Part shown: positions 1-8,356 of the stretch, piece after piece
Layout: every line of letters starts with the position of its first letter
Position numbering within the stretch: position 1 is the stretch's first letter
Origin: Myroides odoratimimus
Lineage (GTDB): Bacteria > Bacteroidota > Bacteroidia > Flavobacteriales > Flavobacteriaceae
Length of the DNA: 64,000 nucleotides
Assembly: GCF_001485415.1 (NCBI RefSeq)
Contig: NZ_BCMQ01000002.1
Span: forward strand, 124,001-188,000
Reading direction: 5' to 3'
Notes under the pieces: generated by a model
Told to the model about the DNA's origin: nothing
The model's input: the letters and a program-made list of their open reading frames with translations, nothing else
The model's database searches: none
Position numbers and translations under genes: made by a program

Positions 1-393
1 AGAACCTATTAAGGCAGTATCTTTCTTCTCTCTAAAAATATCTGTTGCTTCTATAACAGCCCTAGATACACTGTCATTTCCATAAAGAATACCTACCTCA
101 TTCTGCTCTAAATACGCATCTGTAATACCTGCATTCTTCAGTGCTTCCACTGTAGCTACATAAGCATACTCTGTCTCTTCTCCAATAGAAATACGCTGTC
201 TCCTACTCAATTCATTCTTAAGATCTGGACGAGGCACCATACCTGTATAGGCAGATCTAAATCCCTTATTATGACGCTCCTGATCATAAATAATACCTGA
301 CTTACCTGTATACAATGATTGCTTTACTTCATCTAAGTTTAATCCTAGACAAGAGTAAATTCCCATACCTGTAATTACTACTCTATTATCCAT
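1..393 (-). CDS. beta-ketoacyl-ACP synthase, N-terminal part (runs off window)
   Basis: I translated this from the minus strand. It starts MDNRVVITGMGIYSCLG and contains GVGILYGNDS-like ketosynthase residues (here EVGILYGNDSVSR), the usual N-terminal half of a FabB/FabF-type 3-oxoacyl-ACP synthase. The 131 codons seen end at the window edge before the catalytic Cys and His residues, so activity cannot be judged. The start codon lies 3 bases after the stop of the ketoreductase upstream in the same operon, implying translational coupling. By context it extends the polyene chain of a flexirubin or aryl-polyene pigment (inference). Confidence 0.88.
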   Translation of the reverse strand, partial: MDNRVVITGMGIYSCLGLNLDEVKQSLYTGKSGIIYDQERHNKGFRSAYTGMVPRPDLKNELSRRQRISIGEETEYAYVATVEALKNAGITDAYLEQNEVGILYGNDSVSRAVIEATDIFREKKDTALIGS

Positions 394-396
394 ATA

Positions 397-1128
397 CTAA
401 GAATATATACCTCCATTAATATTAATCACTTCTCCTGTGATATAACCTGCCTTATCAGAAGCTAAAAAACCTACTAAATCAGCTACTTCCTCTGCTTTTC
501 CGAAGCGATTAGCAGGAATCATCTTCACTAATTCCTTTTGATCTAATTCAGCAGTCATATCAGACTCTATAAACCCAGGTGCCACAGCATTCACAGTTAT
601 ATTTCTCTTTGCTACCTCTTGTGCTAATGCTTTAGTAGCTCCTATCACACCAGCCTTAGCAGCAGAGTAGTTTGTCTGTCCTGCTGTACCTTTTACACCT
701 GATACAGATACAATATTAATTACACGGCCATATCTATTGCGCAACATCTTTTGCATAAAGAATTGCGTTACATTATAGAATCCATTTAAACTTGTTTGCA
801 GTACTTTATTCCAATCTTCTAAAGGCATCCACATAAATAGACCATCACTAGTAATCCCCGCATTATTAACAATAACTTCTATTACAGCTGCAGGATTAGC
901 CTCTACCCATTGTGTTAATACACTAACTACATTCTCATGATTACTAACATCAAACTTAATAATCTCTCCTGTTGATCCTAATTTATTTACTTCAGCTAAG
1001 GTCTCTAATGCCTTTTCTTCATTAGACTGATAATTAATTAATATATGATACTTTTTATCTGCTGCTAGACGCAAACATATTGCTCTACCTATTCCTCTTG
1101 ATCCACCTGTAACTATAGCAGTTTTCAT
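397..1128 (-). CDS. 3-oxoacyl-ACP reductase (FabG-like SDR)
   Basis: A 243-residue short-chain dehydrogenase. The NADP-binding TGGSRGIG motif is at residues 7-14, NNAG at 88-91, a catalytic Asn near 115, Ser near 141-143 and YSAAK with Tyr154 and Lys158. The C-terminal GEVININGG is typical of FabG. It would reduce the beta-keto group after each condensation. It sits between a WG-repeat gene (14-base gap) and a ketosynthase (3-base gap) on the same strand, so I assign it to pigment polyene synthesis rather than to the housekeeping fatty acid pathway. That assignment is inference from context; the enzyme family is certain. Confidence 0.9.
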   Translation of the reverse strand: MKTAIVTGGSRGIGRAICLRLAADKKYHILINYQSNEEKALETLAEVNKLGSTGEIIKFDVSNHENVVSVLTQWVEANPAAVIEVIVNNAGITSDGLFMWMPLEDWNKVLQTSLNGFYNVTQFFMQKMLRNRYGRVINIVSVSGVKGTAGQTNYSAAKAGVIGATKALAQEVAKRNITVNAVAPGFIESDMTAELDQKELVKMIPANRFGKAEEVADLVGFLASDKAGYITGEVININGGIYS

Positions 1129-1142
1129 ACTTTTAATAACTT

Positions 1143-2252
1143 TTATTTACTAAATAATTCTAAGTTGTCATACCATTTATTGCCTAACAACTCTCCTTGG
1201 GTATTGATATAGCCCCATTTACCCTTATATTTTACACGAGCTAGTCCATTAATAAATCCACTACCTCTCTTTCGATAAACATAGTTTCTAGCATTTATCT
1301 CATATTTAAAAGGGATTAACTCTTTACCCTCTTTATCTATAAAGCCCCACTTTTTATTGTAGCGAGCAGCAGCTAATCCTTCTGTTCCAAAAGCTAATAC
1401 ATAATCATACTTAAATGGTATTACTACCTCATTTTTAGTATTAACATAGCCCCATTCACCATTTACTCTAGCAGAGATTAATCCTTCAGATAATTCCCCC
1501 ATGTTTTCATACATAAATGGGATAACCTCATGTCCGAGACTATTTATCATACCTACTAACTTTTCTTTTTTAGCAATGATATAATCCATATTCTCTATCG
1601 AAATAATCTTAGTTACTTCAGGTAATTCTATCTTCTGTTCATTGTTCCACAAATAAAATATCTCATTTTCTTTTACCCAAGTTATCCCATTGTGATATTC
1701 ACCAACAGCATCATACATACACGATACTATAATATTACCTTTTGCATCGATTATACCCCATTTACCTTGAGATAATGCTTTAAAATATTCATCATTTAAA
1801 TACATTATTTTCTCATAAGTAGGCGGTACTATGACTACTCCTTCCTGATTAATTAACCCTACTTTTTCTCCTGGTTTATAAAACGCTACTCCACCTTTAA
1901 AGTTATAAGTCTTTCCTAACGTTTTAAATGGTTGATTCTTCTTATCGATATAAAACCAATCTTTGTCATTCAACACCATCGCTATTCCATAATTAAAGTC
2001 TTTTACCTTATCATAAGAAGGCGATATAACCCATTCCCCTTTTTCATTAATAAACCCCCATTTATTTTTTTCAAAAACAGCAGCAAGTCCTTCATTAAAG
2101 CTTCTAGCTTCTTTAAACCTTGGTGGGATAACATGTACTCCCTTTTCATTAAGAAAACCTATCTTCCCCTTCTCCTTAAACAAGGCTAATCCTTGACTAA
2201 AACTACATATAGTAAGTAGTGATATACAGCATGTCAAAATAAACCTATTCAT
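1143..2252 (-). CDS. secreted WG-repeat protein inside the pigment operon
   Basis: 369 residues with an N-terminal signal peptide (about 1-19, ending FSQG) and then about nine degenerate WG units of the form WGFINEKGEWVISPSYDKV. Clear units include WGFINEKG, WGIIDAKG, WGYVNTKN, WGFIDKEG and WGYINTQG. WG repeats are structural, possibly beta-propeller or binding modules, and have no assigned reaction. The gene lies 9 bases after the ammonia-lyase and 14 before the ketoreductase, so it is very likely cotranscribed with pigment genes. A role in pigment export or display at the envelope is speculation. A second WG protein is at 58896-59960. Confidence 0.85.
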   Translation of the reverse strand: MNRFILTCCISLLTICSFSQGLALFKEKGKIGFLNEKGVHVIPPRFKEARSFNEGLAAVFEKNKWGFINEKGEWVISPSYDKVKDFNYGIAMVLNDKDWFYIDKKNQPFKTLGKTYNFKGGVAFYKPGEKVGLINQEGVVIVPPTYEKIMYLNDEYFKALSQGKWGIIDAKGNIIVSCMYDAVGEYHNGITWVKENEIFYLWNNEQKIELPEVTKIISIENMDYIIAKKEKLVGMINSLGHEVIPFMYENMGELSEGLISARVNGEWGYVNTKNEVVIPFKYDYVLAFGTEGLAAARYNKKWGFIDKEGKELIPFKYEINARNYVYRKRGSGFINGLARVKYKGKWGYINTQGELLGNKWYDNLELFSK

Positions 2253-2261
2253 AGACAGATA

Positions 2262-3779
2262 TTATTGTTTTAAATAATCTTTCACTTTTTGTAGATATGG
2301 ATACATTACTACATCCTCAGCAAATGTTGGGATGATGTTACGTACTTCTTTATACCACTCTTGTGTTGGTAAAGATAAGTTATCTTTACAATTCAATGCA
2401 TCTATTGCTTGAGCCAAAGTAATCATTTGAATAGATAATACTTCGAAGCTATTTTCTATCACCTTATCACATAATACAGCTGCATTAGTCCCCATACTTA
2501 CGATATCCTGATTATCATTATTATTAGGAATACTGTGTACATACATAGAGGTAGATAATGTCTGACACTCTGCTGTAGTAGAAGTAGCAGTAAACTGTAC
2601 TCCCTGCATCCCGAAGTTAAACCCAAGTTTACCCAGGTTTACGAATGGTGGTAACAGCTCATTAATCTTAGCATTCAAAAGATAGTTAAGTTGTCTCTCT
2701 GATAACATTGTCAATCTCGTCATCACTAACTTTAGTTTATCCATCTCTAACGAGACATAATCTCCGTGGAAGTTTCCTCCGTGATATACTTGTTTAGTCT
2801 CCATATCTACGATAGGATTATCATTAGCAGAGTTTATCTCGTTCTCTAATACTTTTTTTACCTCTTGTATGGTATCATACACAGGACCTAAGATCTGTGG
2901 TACACATCGGATAGAGTAGTACTCTTGTACTTTATCCTTGAAGATACTTTCTTGATTCTCTCCAGTATATAAATGTTCGGCTCTTTTTCGCGCCATTTTA
3001 CTACTCACTAATGTATCTCGCATTGCCTTTGCGATATACTGTTGACCTTTGTGCTTTTTAGCTTGGTTAAGTTCTACAGAATAGTGGTCATCATACGCAC
3101 TTACAAGCTCATTAATAGCACAAGACATCTTAATAGACCAATCTAATAATCTATTTGCATTTTGCCAATTCAGAATACCTATACCAGTCATAACAGAAGT
3201 ACCATTCATAAGTGATATCCCTTCTCTAATGCGTATCTCTATTGGTTGTAGTCCTTCTAGTTCAAAGACTTCTTTTGTATCTCTTCTCTCTCCTTTATAG
3301 AATACTTCCCCTTCTCCAATTAATACTAATGCTAAATGCGCCAACTGTACCAAATCTCCACTAGCACCTACGCTACCATGAGCGAAAATCAATGGTGTAA
3401 TATGACGATCTAATAACTCCTTCATCAAGGTAATAACAGTCAGGTTAACTCCTGAATATCCTAATGACAATGTATTCAAACGAGCTAATATAGCCGCTCT
3501 AACTTGTGCTACTGATAATGGTGTTCCGATACCTGAAGCATGACTTCTTATTAAATTATACTGTAGCTGAATACATTCCTCCTCTTGTATTCTATATTGA
3601 GCCATAGGGCCAAAACCAGTATTCACGCCATAGATTACTTTATTCTTTGAATAATCAAGTAAAAACGAGAAACTATTCTCTACACGTGTTACTAACTCTT
3701 TAGATAAAACTATTTCATTTTTATCATTTAGTATAGTTATAAAATTTTCTAAGGTTAAGAAGTCTTTTAAGATATTCAT
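2262..3779 (-). CDS. aromatic amino acid / histidine ammonia-lyase family, probable tyrosine ammonia-lyase
   Basis: 505 residues, full length for the HAL/PAL/TAL family. The MIO cofactor triad Ala139-Ser140-Gly141 is in GSVGASGDLVQLAHLAL, the catalytic Tyr50 is in YGVNTGFG, and later conserved blocks (NDNPIVD, STTAECQ) are present. The substrate-selectivity pair is Ser79-His80, which does not by itself separate histidine from tyrosine lyases. As I recall, related enzymes in flexirubin clusters such as that of Flavobacterium johnsoniae deaminate tyrosine to 4-coumarate, the aryl starter of the pigment. First gene of a four-gene minus-strand operon with a promoter at 3861-3889. Confidence 0.88.
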   Translation of the reverse strand: MNILKDFLTLENFITILNDKNEIVLSKELVTRVENSFSFLLDYSKNKVIYGVNTGFGPMAQYRIQEEECIQLQYNLIRSHASGIGTPLSVAQVRAAILARLNTLSLGYSGVNLTVITLMKELLDRHITPLIFAHGSVGASGDLVQLAHLALVLIGEGEVFYKGERRDTKEVFELEGLQPIEIRIREGISLMNGTSVMTGIGILNWQNANRLLDWSIKMSCAINELVSAYDDHYSVELNQAKKHKGQQYIAKAMRDTLVSSKMARKRAEHLYTGENQESIFKDKVQEYYSIRCVPQILGPVYDTIQEVKKVLENEINSANDNPIVDMETKQVYHGGNFHGDYVSLEMDKLKLVMTRLTMLSERQLNYLLNAKINELLPPFVNLGKLGFNFGMQGVQFTATSTTAECQTLSTSMYVHSIPNNNDNQDIVSMGTNAAVLCDKVIENSFEVLSIQMITLAQAIDALNCKDNLSLPTQEWYKEVRNIIPTFAEDVVMYPYLQKVKDYLKQ

Positions 3780-3811
3780 TATAAGTCTATTAATATTTTT
3801 TAATTAAATGC

Positions 3812-3842
3812 TTTCAAGAATTGAATATTGTCAATAACTTTG
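3812..3842 (+). promoter_or_regulatory. Bacteroidota-type promoter for the halogenase-like gene
   Basis: -7 element TAACTTTG at 3835-3842 matches TAnnTTTG. The -33 position, 19 bases upstream, reads TTTC, one base off TTTG. The predicted start is about 48 bases before the ATG at 3896. It overlaps the promoter of the divergent ammonia-lyase operon. Confidence 0.5.
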
Positions 3843-3860
3843 ATAGTCATAATTTTAAGG

Positions 3861-3889
3861 CAAATTTAATACTATTAACAAAATAACAA
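3861..3889 (-). promoter_or_regulatory. Bacteroidota-type promoter for the pigment operon
   Basis: Read on the minus strand: TTG, an 18-base spacer, then TAAATTTG, a full match to the TAnnTTTG -7 element. It lies about 80 bases before the ammonia-lyase start, and its -7 lies only 18 bases from that of the divergent gene, so the two units could be co-regulated or interfere. Confidence 0.6.
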
Positions 3890-3895
3890 TATAAA

Positions 3896-5146
3896 ATGTT
3901 AATTGAAAATGTAGATGTTCTAGTTATCGGTGCTGGACCATCTGGTAGTGTAGCTGCAAGTTACCTTCACAAGATGGGTATTAGTGTGAAAGTAGTAGAG
4001 AAAACTAAGTTTCCTCGAATAGTTGTAGGAGAGAGCCTTATCCCCAGAGTGATGGATCACTTCGCAGAAGCAGATCTATTCCCTTCTCTAGACAGTATGG
4101 GGTTCCAAAAAAAACCTGGTGCTCGTTTTATACGTGGTAAGGAGATTTGTATTTTTGACTTTAGCGATAAGTTTTCAGAAGGATGGGACTGGACTTGGCA
4201 AATCCCTCGTGCTGATTTTGACTTGGCTATTGCTAACGAAATGATTAAAAAAGGGGTTGATCTTGAATTCGAATCTGAAGTAACCCATATAGAATTTAAA
4301 GGCACAGACTCTATCACTACAGTGATTGACAAAAACAAACAAGAAAAACAAATACATGCCAAATTCTTAATTGATGCTAGTGGTTATGGTCGTGTATTAC
4401 CACGTTTACTCAAGTTAGATGCGGCTTCGAAACTGAGCCCACATTCTGCAATATTTAGCCATATCAGAGATGTGAGGAGACCGGAAGGAGTAGAGGGTAC
4501 ACAAATCTCTTTTGACATTCTAGAAACAAAAGTGTGGCTATGGGTAATTCCATTCTCAAATGGTAATACTAGTGTAGGTATCGTAGGCCCTACAGACTTC
4601 ATAGAATCATTATCGAATAACAATTCGACTAAAGAAGCACTAGAAAAAGCAATCACATTATCTGATTTCTATATAAAACGCTTTGGTGATTTACCATTCG
4701 AATTCGATCCAATTAAATTAGCCAACTATTCTATCAGTGTACAAAAAATGTTTGATGATGGCTATGTATTGACTGGTAATAGTACAGAATTCTTAGATCC
4801 TGTATTCTCTTCAGGAGTGTGTTTTGCAACAGAATCTGGTATGTTAGCAGCCAAACTAGCTATAAGACAAATCAAAGGAGAAAAAGTAGATTGGCAAGCT
4901 GAATATAGCGACCACATGAATAAAGGTATAGATGTATTCACAACCTATATTCAAGAATGGTATACGGGTAATCTACAAGAACTATTCTTCCACCAACCCG
5001 AAAATCCAGATGTAAAAAGGAAGATATGCTCTGTACTAGCAGGGTATGTATGGGATGATCAAAACCCTTTCGTTAAGAAACACAACAGTGTAATACGCAA
5101 TATGGCACACCTTATCAAAATGGAAAAGGAAAGCAAAAACGTTTAA
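3896..5146 (+). CDS. flavin-dependent halogenase / monooxygenase-like protein of the pigment locus
   Basis: 416 residues with FAD-binding GAGPSG at 12-17 and GES at 45-47. It carries the WxWxIP signature of flavin-dependent halogenases (Trp99, Trp101, Ile103, Pro104) and a Lys at 72-73 in GFQKKPGARF, near where phenol halogenases keep their catalytic Lys. The later GDP-like segment reads VLTGNSTEFLDPVFSSGV, the flavin-binding DPxxSSG region. It lies divergent to the pigment operon. Halogenation or hydroxylation of the aryl ring of a flexirubin fits, and chlorinated flexirubins are known. An alternative is a plain FAD monooxygenase or reductase; halogenase activity is not proven by the motif. 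Confidence 0.75.
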   Translation: MLIENVDVLVIGAGPSGSVAASYLHKMGISVKVVEKTKFPRIVVGESLIPRVMDHFAEADLFPSLDSMGFQKKPGARFIRGKEICIFDFSDKFSEGWDWTWQIPRADFDLAIANEMIKKGVDLEFESEVTHIEFKGTDSITTVIDKNKQEKQIHAKFLIDASGYGRVLPRLLKLDAASKLSPHSAIFSHIRDVRRPEGVEGTQISFDILETKVWLWVIPFSNGNTSVGIVGPTDFIESLSNNNSTKEALEKAITLSDFYIKRFGDLPFEFDPIKLANYSISVQKMFDDGYVLTGNSTEFLDPVFSSGVCFATESGMLAAKLAIRQIKGEKVDWQAEYSDHMNKGIDVFTTYIQEWYTGNLQELFFHQPENPDVKRKICSVLAGYVWDDQNPFVKKHNSVIRNMAHLIKMEKESKNV

Positions 5147-5160
5147 AATAATAGATAAAA

Positions 5161-5194
5161 AATAGCCGCTCTGTACAGAGTGGCTATTTTTTTG
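5161..5194 (+). terminator. intrinsic terminator after the halogenase-like gene
   Basis: AATAGCC and GGCTATT arms (5161-5167, 5182-5188) enclose the palindrome CTCTGTACAGAG, followed by a run of T. It starts 14 bases after the stop codon. Confidence 0.85.
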
Positions 5195-5238
5195 TGCCTA
5201 TATATAGGTACACTAGAATCATTATTATAATCATATTT

Positions 5239-5305
5239 GATCAAAATGCCCTCTAATGGAGTGAATAGCGCTAATTGGTCAAAATGACTCTAAATGAAGT
5301 ATATA
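5239..5305. repeat. imperfect direct repeat, two copies 38 bases apart
   Basis: Copies start GATCAAAATG at 5239 and GGTCAAAATG at 5277 and stay similar for about 27 bases. Function unknown; they lie to the left of the putative origin. Confidence 0.45.
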
Positions 5306-5358
5306 AATAGTTATAACTAACTAAAACATAATAATATACACATTATCTTTTTTATTTT

Positions 5359-5440
5359 GTTCGGATAGTGTTCGGTAGTACCCAGTATTTACTTGGGATA
5401 GGAGGTGTTTTACCGAATCGTACTAAATCTCTACCCGAAC
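5359..5440 (+). repeat. copy A of an 82-nt dispersed structured repeat
   Basis: The element begins GTTCGG, repeats GTTCGGTA at 5370-5377 and ends CCGAAC. GTTCGGTA can pair with TACCGAAT at 5411-5418 and the outer GTTCGG with CCGAAC at 5435-5440, giving nested stems. A second copy in the opposite orientation is at 29285-29366; a hand alignment shows about 15 differences in 82 positions, with long identical blocks around TTTACTTGGGATA and near CGTACTAAATCTCTACCC. It could be a small nonautonomous mobile element or an RNA gene. Confidence 0.7.
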
Positions 5441-6010
5441 AATCTACTAACTAAATACACTACATTTTCATCTACTAGAATTTAAAAAATCAAGAATATT
5501 CTTAATCCTAAATAGGCAAAATAATACCTTATTTTAAGGTCAAAAAAATGCGTTTTTTACTCTCAAAAAACACATCAAAAACTAGATCAAAATACAGTAC
5601 CGAAATCTCTAAAAAAAGAGCAAAAAATACAGCTATAAAAGCTTGCTTAAAACTCAAAATAGAGAGCATATTTCAATAAAAAAATTATCTATTCGATAAA
5701 GAAATAAGAGGTAAAAACAATACAAAAATCTTAAAAAGACACTTCATTCTACCCCCCGTCATGGCTAAAAAAACTCCTGTCCATACCTCAAAAATGAGTA
5801 CGTAATCTCTCCAATCTTACCCCAAATTCCACTAACCAACTAACCCAAATAATAACCTCGGGACACTTAATTTTGAACTCAAAAATACAATCGAAACTCT
5901 GTTTACATCCTCAATTAGGGGTATAAAAGGTGCTAAAACTCAGATAGTAACTAAGTTTACTATATTTCCTAATGTATTATAATACAGCGATTTATCTTCA
6001 TACACCCCAT

Positions 6011-6462
6011 TGTTAATAAGAAACAGTATAACACTGATATTAAACAAAGTAAGAACTAACAATTTGTGTTGATAACTGTAAAAAGTTTGAAAAAAGTATT
6101 TTTTGTTTATTTCAAAAAAATTACAATACAGCTCATGCACACATATTTGCAAATTTATTTTCTAAAACATATTGTGTGGATATTAAGATCAAAAGTATAG
6201 GTTGTGAACAGTTTTACACACCCTCATTTATCTAAAAATAACTGTTGATAACGAAAAAGTCTCTTGTTAATAACCAATCTAAACTATTTGTTTTAAATGA
6301 TTTGGGAATTAACAACCTGTTGATAAGTATTAATAATTGATTTTATAGAATTTATAGAGAAAAGTTATTGTACATATTAACAGACAATACTATACTATTA
6401 GTTTATTTTAAAATTTTAAAAAATCTATTTCTATATATTATAGTTGTTAATAACGTTGATAA
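6011..6462 (+). other. oriC: putative chromosomal replication origin (oriC) with DnaA-box cluster
   Basis: Eight 9-mers close to the DnaA box TGTGGATAA (reverse complement TTATCCACA) lie in the same orientation: TGTTGATAA at 6067, 6243 and 6318; TGTTAATAA at 6011, 6265 and 6445; CGTTGATAA at 6454; and TGTGGATAT at 6175. An AT-only-like stretch at 6327-6444, with runs such as TATATATTATAG, separates the sixth box from the last two and could be the unwinding element. The plus strand changes from A/C-rich on the left to G/T-rich on the right across this segment, parS sites follow, and mnmG is adjacent, as near many bacterial origins. dnaA itself is not in the window. Confidence 0.72.
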
Positions 6463-6663
6463 GTGTTTTTGTTTTTCATATTTGGTGTTATGTATTGTTG
6501 AGTGTGAAATATTGAAATTATAAGGCGTTGTTTTTTAAAGGAGACTTTAGAAGGATGACGGTTAAAATTTTCGAAGCCTCTGAGGTTTGCTTATAAATTT
6601 TTGATAGGGTAGTAGGTCGCTATATGAAAAATATAGACGGTTGGTTTTTTTGAAAAGTAGAAA

Positions 6664-6679
6664 TGTTCCACGAGGAACA
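6664..6679. promoter_or_regulatory. parS: parS-like ParB-binding site 1
   Basis: TGTTCCACGAGGAACA differs at one central base from the palindrome TGTTnCACGTGnAACA. It is the exact reverse complement of the site at 7084-7099. Confidence 0.65.
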
Positions 6680-7083
6680 TTCCGAAACATCGCCTTGTAT
6701 TTTGCGTATATTTTCTGACAGTGGAAGTGAGGTAAAATATCTAAATTATGAGAGGTTGTTTTTAGTAAAATTTGGCTCTGATTTTTTAGTGTTTTTTGTA
6801 TCGTTTTTAAGACTGTTTCTTGCCTATTTTTTTGCTGTGATTTTTAGGTTCGATTAGAGGGATTATTTTAGAATTTTATTTCTCTATTTTTTATTAGCAG
6901 GATCATATTTTTTGACTGAGAAATTTAAGAGGTAGGTTGTTTTCATATTGTTTAAAATCTCTGGTGATGTAATCCGATTTATTGATCCAGGTGATATTTA
7001 TATTTTTCTTTAAAAGAGAAAATCTTAGTCTTTTTTGATTTTGTGTTTTTTTCTCCTTGAGTCTTTATTGATGAAATGCTAAT

Positions 7084-7099
7084 TGTTCCTCGTGGAACA
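7084..7099. promoter_or_regulatory. parS: parS-like ParB-binding site 2
   Basis: TGTTCCTCGTGGAACA, an inverted copy of the site at 6664-6679, with one central mismatch to the parS consensus. It lies in noncoding DNA. Confidence 0.65.
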
Positions 7100-7759
7100 T
7101 TTTTGAAGGTTTTTATATTTTTCTTTTTTCATTGGATTGATTTTAGACTTTACTCATTTTTTCTCATTGGTTGAGAAAAATTTGTCAAGTAGTATTTTTT
7201 TGTTTTTGCTAGTTAATAAAAATGCTTCTAGATTTTGATATTTGAGCTTGAGATTATTTTTCTTCAAAATATGAGTTTGTGGGGAGTATATTTTTTAAGA
7301 GAATTAAATTTCGTTGTTTTTGGTACATTTTTTCAACGCGCTGAGAATCGCGTATATTTTTTTTTCTGACGATTGGTACGTTTTATCGAAAATATGGAAA
7401 GGAGAGATTTTGAGCTTTTTTATTATTTTAGTTTCCTCATTGTTCTTCTTTTTTATTTTGACCTTGGATAAAAAAAGTGAAGCGTTGAGATTGTCATATT
7501 TTGTTTTTTGTTTCAAGTGAAAAAAAATAGAGTAGTGGTAGTGTGTTGTTTTTGTATCACTAGATATTTTTTCTAATTGTTATAGATCTAAGTAGGTGTT
7601 TCGTTTTCTATTTGCGTAACTTTGGAACTTGATAAGTCTGTATATTTTATACAGATCTTTTTTTACAAGAAAACAACGCTGTATAATTTCGATATATTAT
7701 TTTATTGAAGTGTTAGTATTAAATATCAAAAGCTAAGCGGGTTGTTTTAGAATGGAGAA

Positions 7760-7862
7760 GGCTTTTTAAGTCTATTTTTAGGCATTAAAGCCTAAAGGAT
7801 TAACTATCTGTGTTTTTAGTTTGTAAAATTGATATTTTAAGGGCTTTTTAAGTCTATTTTTT
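7760..7862 (+). repeat. 21-nt direct repeat upstream of ybeY with a small hairpin between
   Basis: A word beginning GGCTTTTTAAGTCTA occurs at 7760-7780 and again at 7842-7862. Between the copies, TTTAGGC and GCCTAAA (7777-7797) form a short stem. The second copy ends just before the ybeY -7 element, so the repeats may be operator-like. Confidence 0.5.
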
Positions 7863-7873
7863 ATTTTTCCGTG

Positions 7874-7881
7874 TACCTTTG
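7874..7881 (+). promoter_or_regulatory. -7 element of the ybeY-mnmG promoter
   Basis: TACCTTTG matches TAnnTTTG and lies 29 bases before the ybeY ATG. No clear TTTG is seen at the -33 position. Confidence 0.55.
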
Positions 7882-7910
7882 CAACAATTATTTTTTAATA
7901 GAGAAAAAGA

Positions 7911-8330
7911 ATGATATTTTTTAACTATGAAACTGATTTTCAATTAGTTGATGAGACTAAATACGAAGATTGGATTGAAGAGATAGTGACTTCAGAAGGA
8001 TTGATCCCTGGGGATATCAGTTATATATTTTGTGACGATGCTTACTTACATGAGATTAATGTTAAGTATTTAGATCATGATACTTTGACAGATATTATCA
8101 GTTTTGATTATTGTGAAGGAAAGATTGTCTCAGGTGACATCTTTTTATCTATAGAGAGAGTACGTGATAATGCTAAGGACTTTAATGTTGATTTTGACGT
8201 TGAGTTACTAAGAGTTATGTCTCATGGTGTCTTACATTATTGTGGTTATAAGGATAAATCTCCTGAGGATGAACGCTTAATGCGTAGTAAAGAAGAAGAG
8301 AAAATGACTATGTTCCACGTGGAACAATAG
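7911..8330 (+). CDS. ybeY: rRNA maturation endoribonuclease YbeY
   Basis: 139 residues, normal for the family. The zinc-site motif reads HGVLHYCGYKD near residues 104-114: two His as expected, and an Asp where Proteobacteria have the third His; I remember this as usual in Bacteroidota. Other family blocks are present (INVKYLDHDTLTDIISF). YbeY processes 16S rRNA 3' ends and takes part in ribosome quality control in the cytosol. Its last codons (FHVEQ) are encoded by a perfect parS-like palindrome. mnmG follows after 42 bases, so the two are probably cotranscribed. Confidence 0.92.
   Translation: MIFFNYETDFQLVDETKYEDWIEEIVTSEGLIPGDISYIFCDDAYLHEINVKYLDHDTLTDIISFDYCEGKIVSGDIFLSIERVRDNAKDFNVDFDVELLRVMSHGVLHYCGYKDKSPEDERLMRSKEEEKMTMFHVEQ
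8311..8326. promoter_or_regulatory. parS: parS-like ParB-binding site 3, inside ybeY
   Basis: TGTTCCACGTGGAACA, a perfect 16-base palindrome matching TGTTnCACGTGnAACA. It overlaps the last five sense codons of ybeY. Confidence 0.82.
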
Positions 8331-8356
8331 TGTTTTTTCAAGTATTTTAATTTAAA

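Larger units (their letters stand above)
5147..7910. other. 2.76 kb gene-free origin region
   Basis: No credible coding region is present; the few small open frames are AT-rich chance frames. The left part (about 5300-5930) is A- and C-rich on the plus strand, the right part (about 6480-7870) strongly T- and G-rich. Between them lies a cluster of DnaA-box-like words. The region also holds a terminator, an 82-nt structured repeat, a 38-base-spaced direct repeat, two parS-like sites, a 21-nt direct repeat and a promoter, listed separately. Confidence 0.8.

Noticed and set aside
5940-6152. 70-codon minus-strand ORF in the origin region
   Set aside because: It overlaps DnaA-box-like words, is rich in Tyr/Phe/Asn from AT-rich DNA and resembles no family.
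6663-6857. 64-codon ORF starting in the first parS-like site
   Set aside because: The ATG is part of the site; the product is low-complexity Phe/Leu typical of T-rich DNA.
7304-7520. Opposed 68-70 codon ORFs on both strands
   Set aside because: Both come from a T-rich stretch free of stops by chance; neither has family features or a start context.
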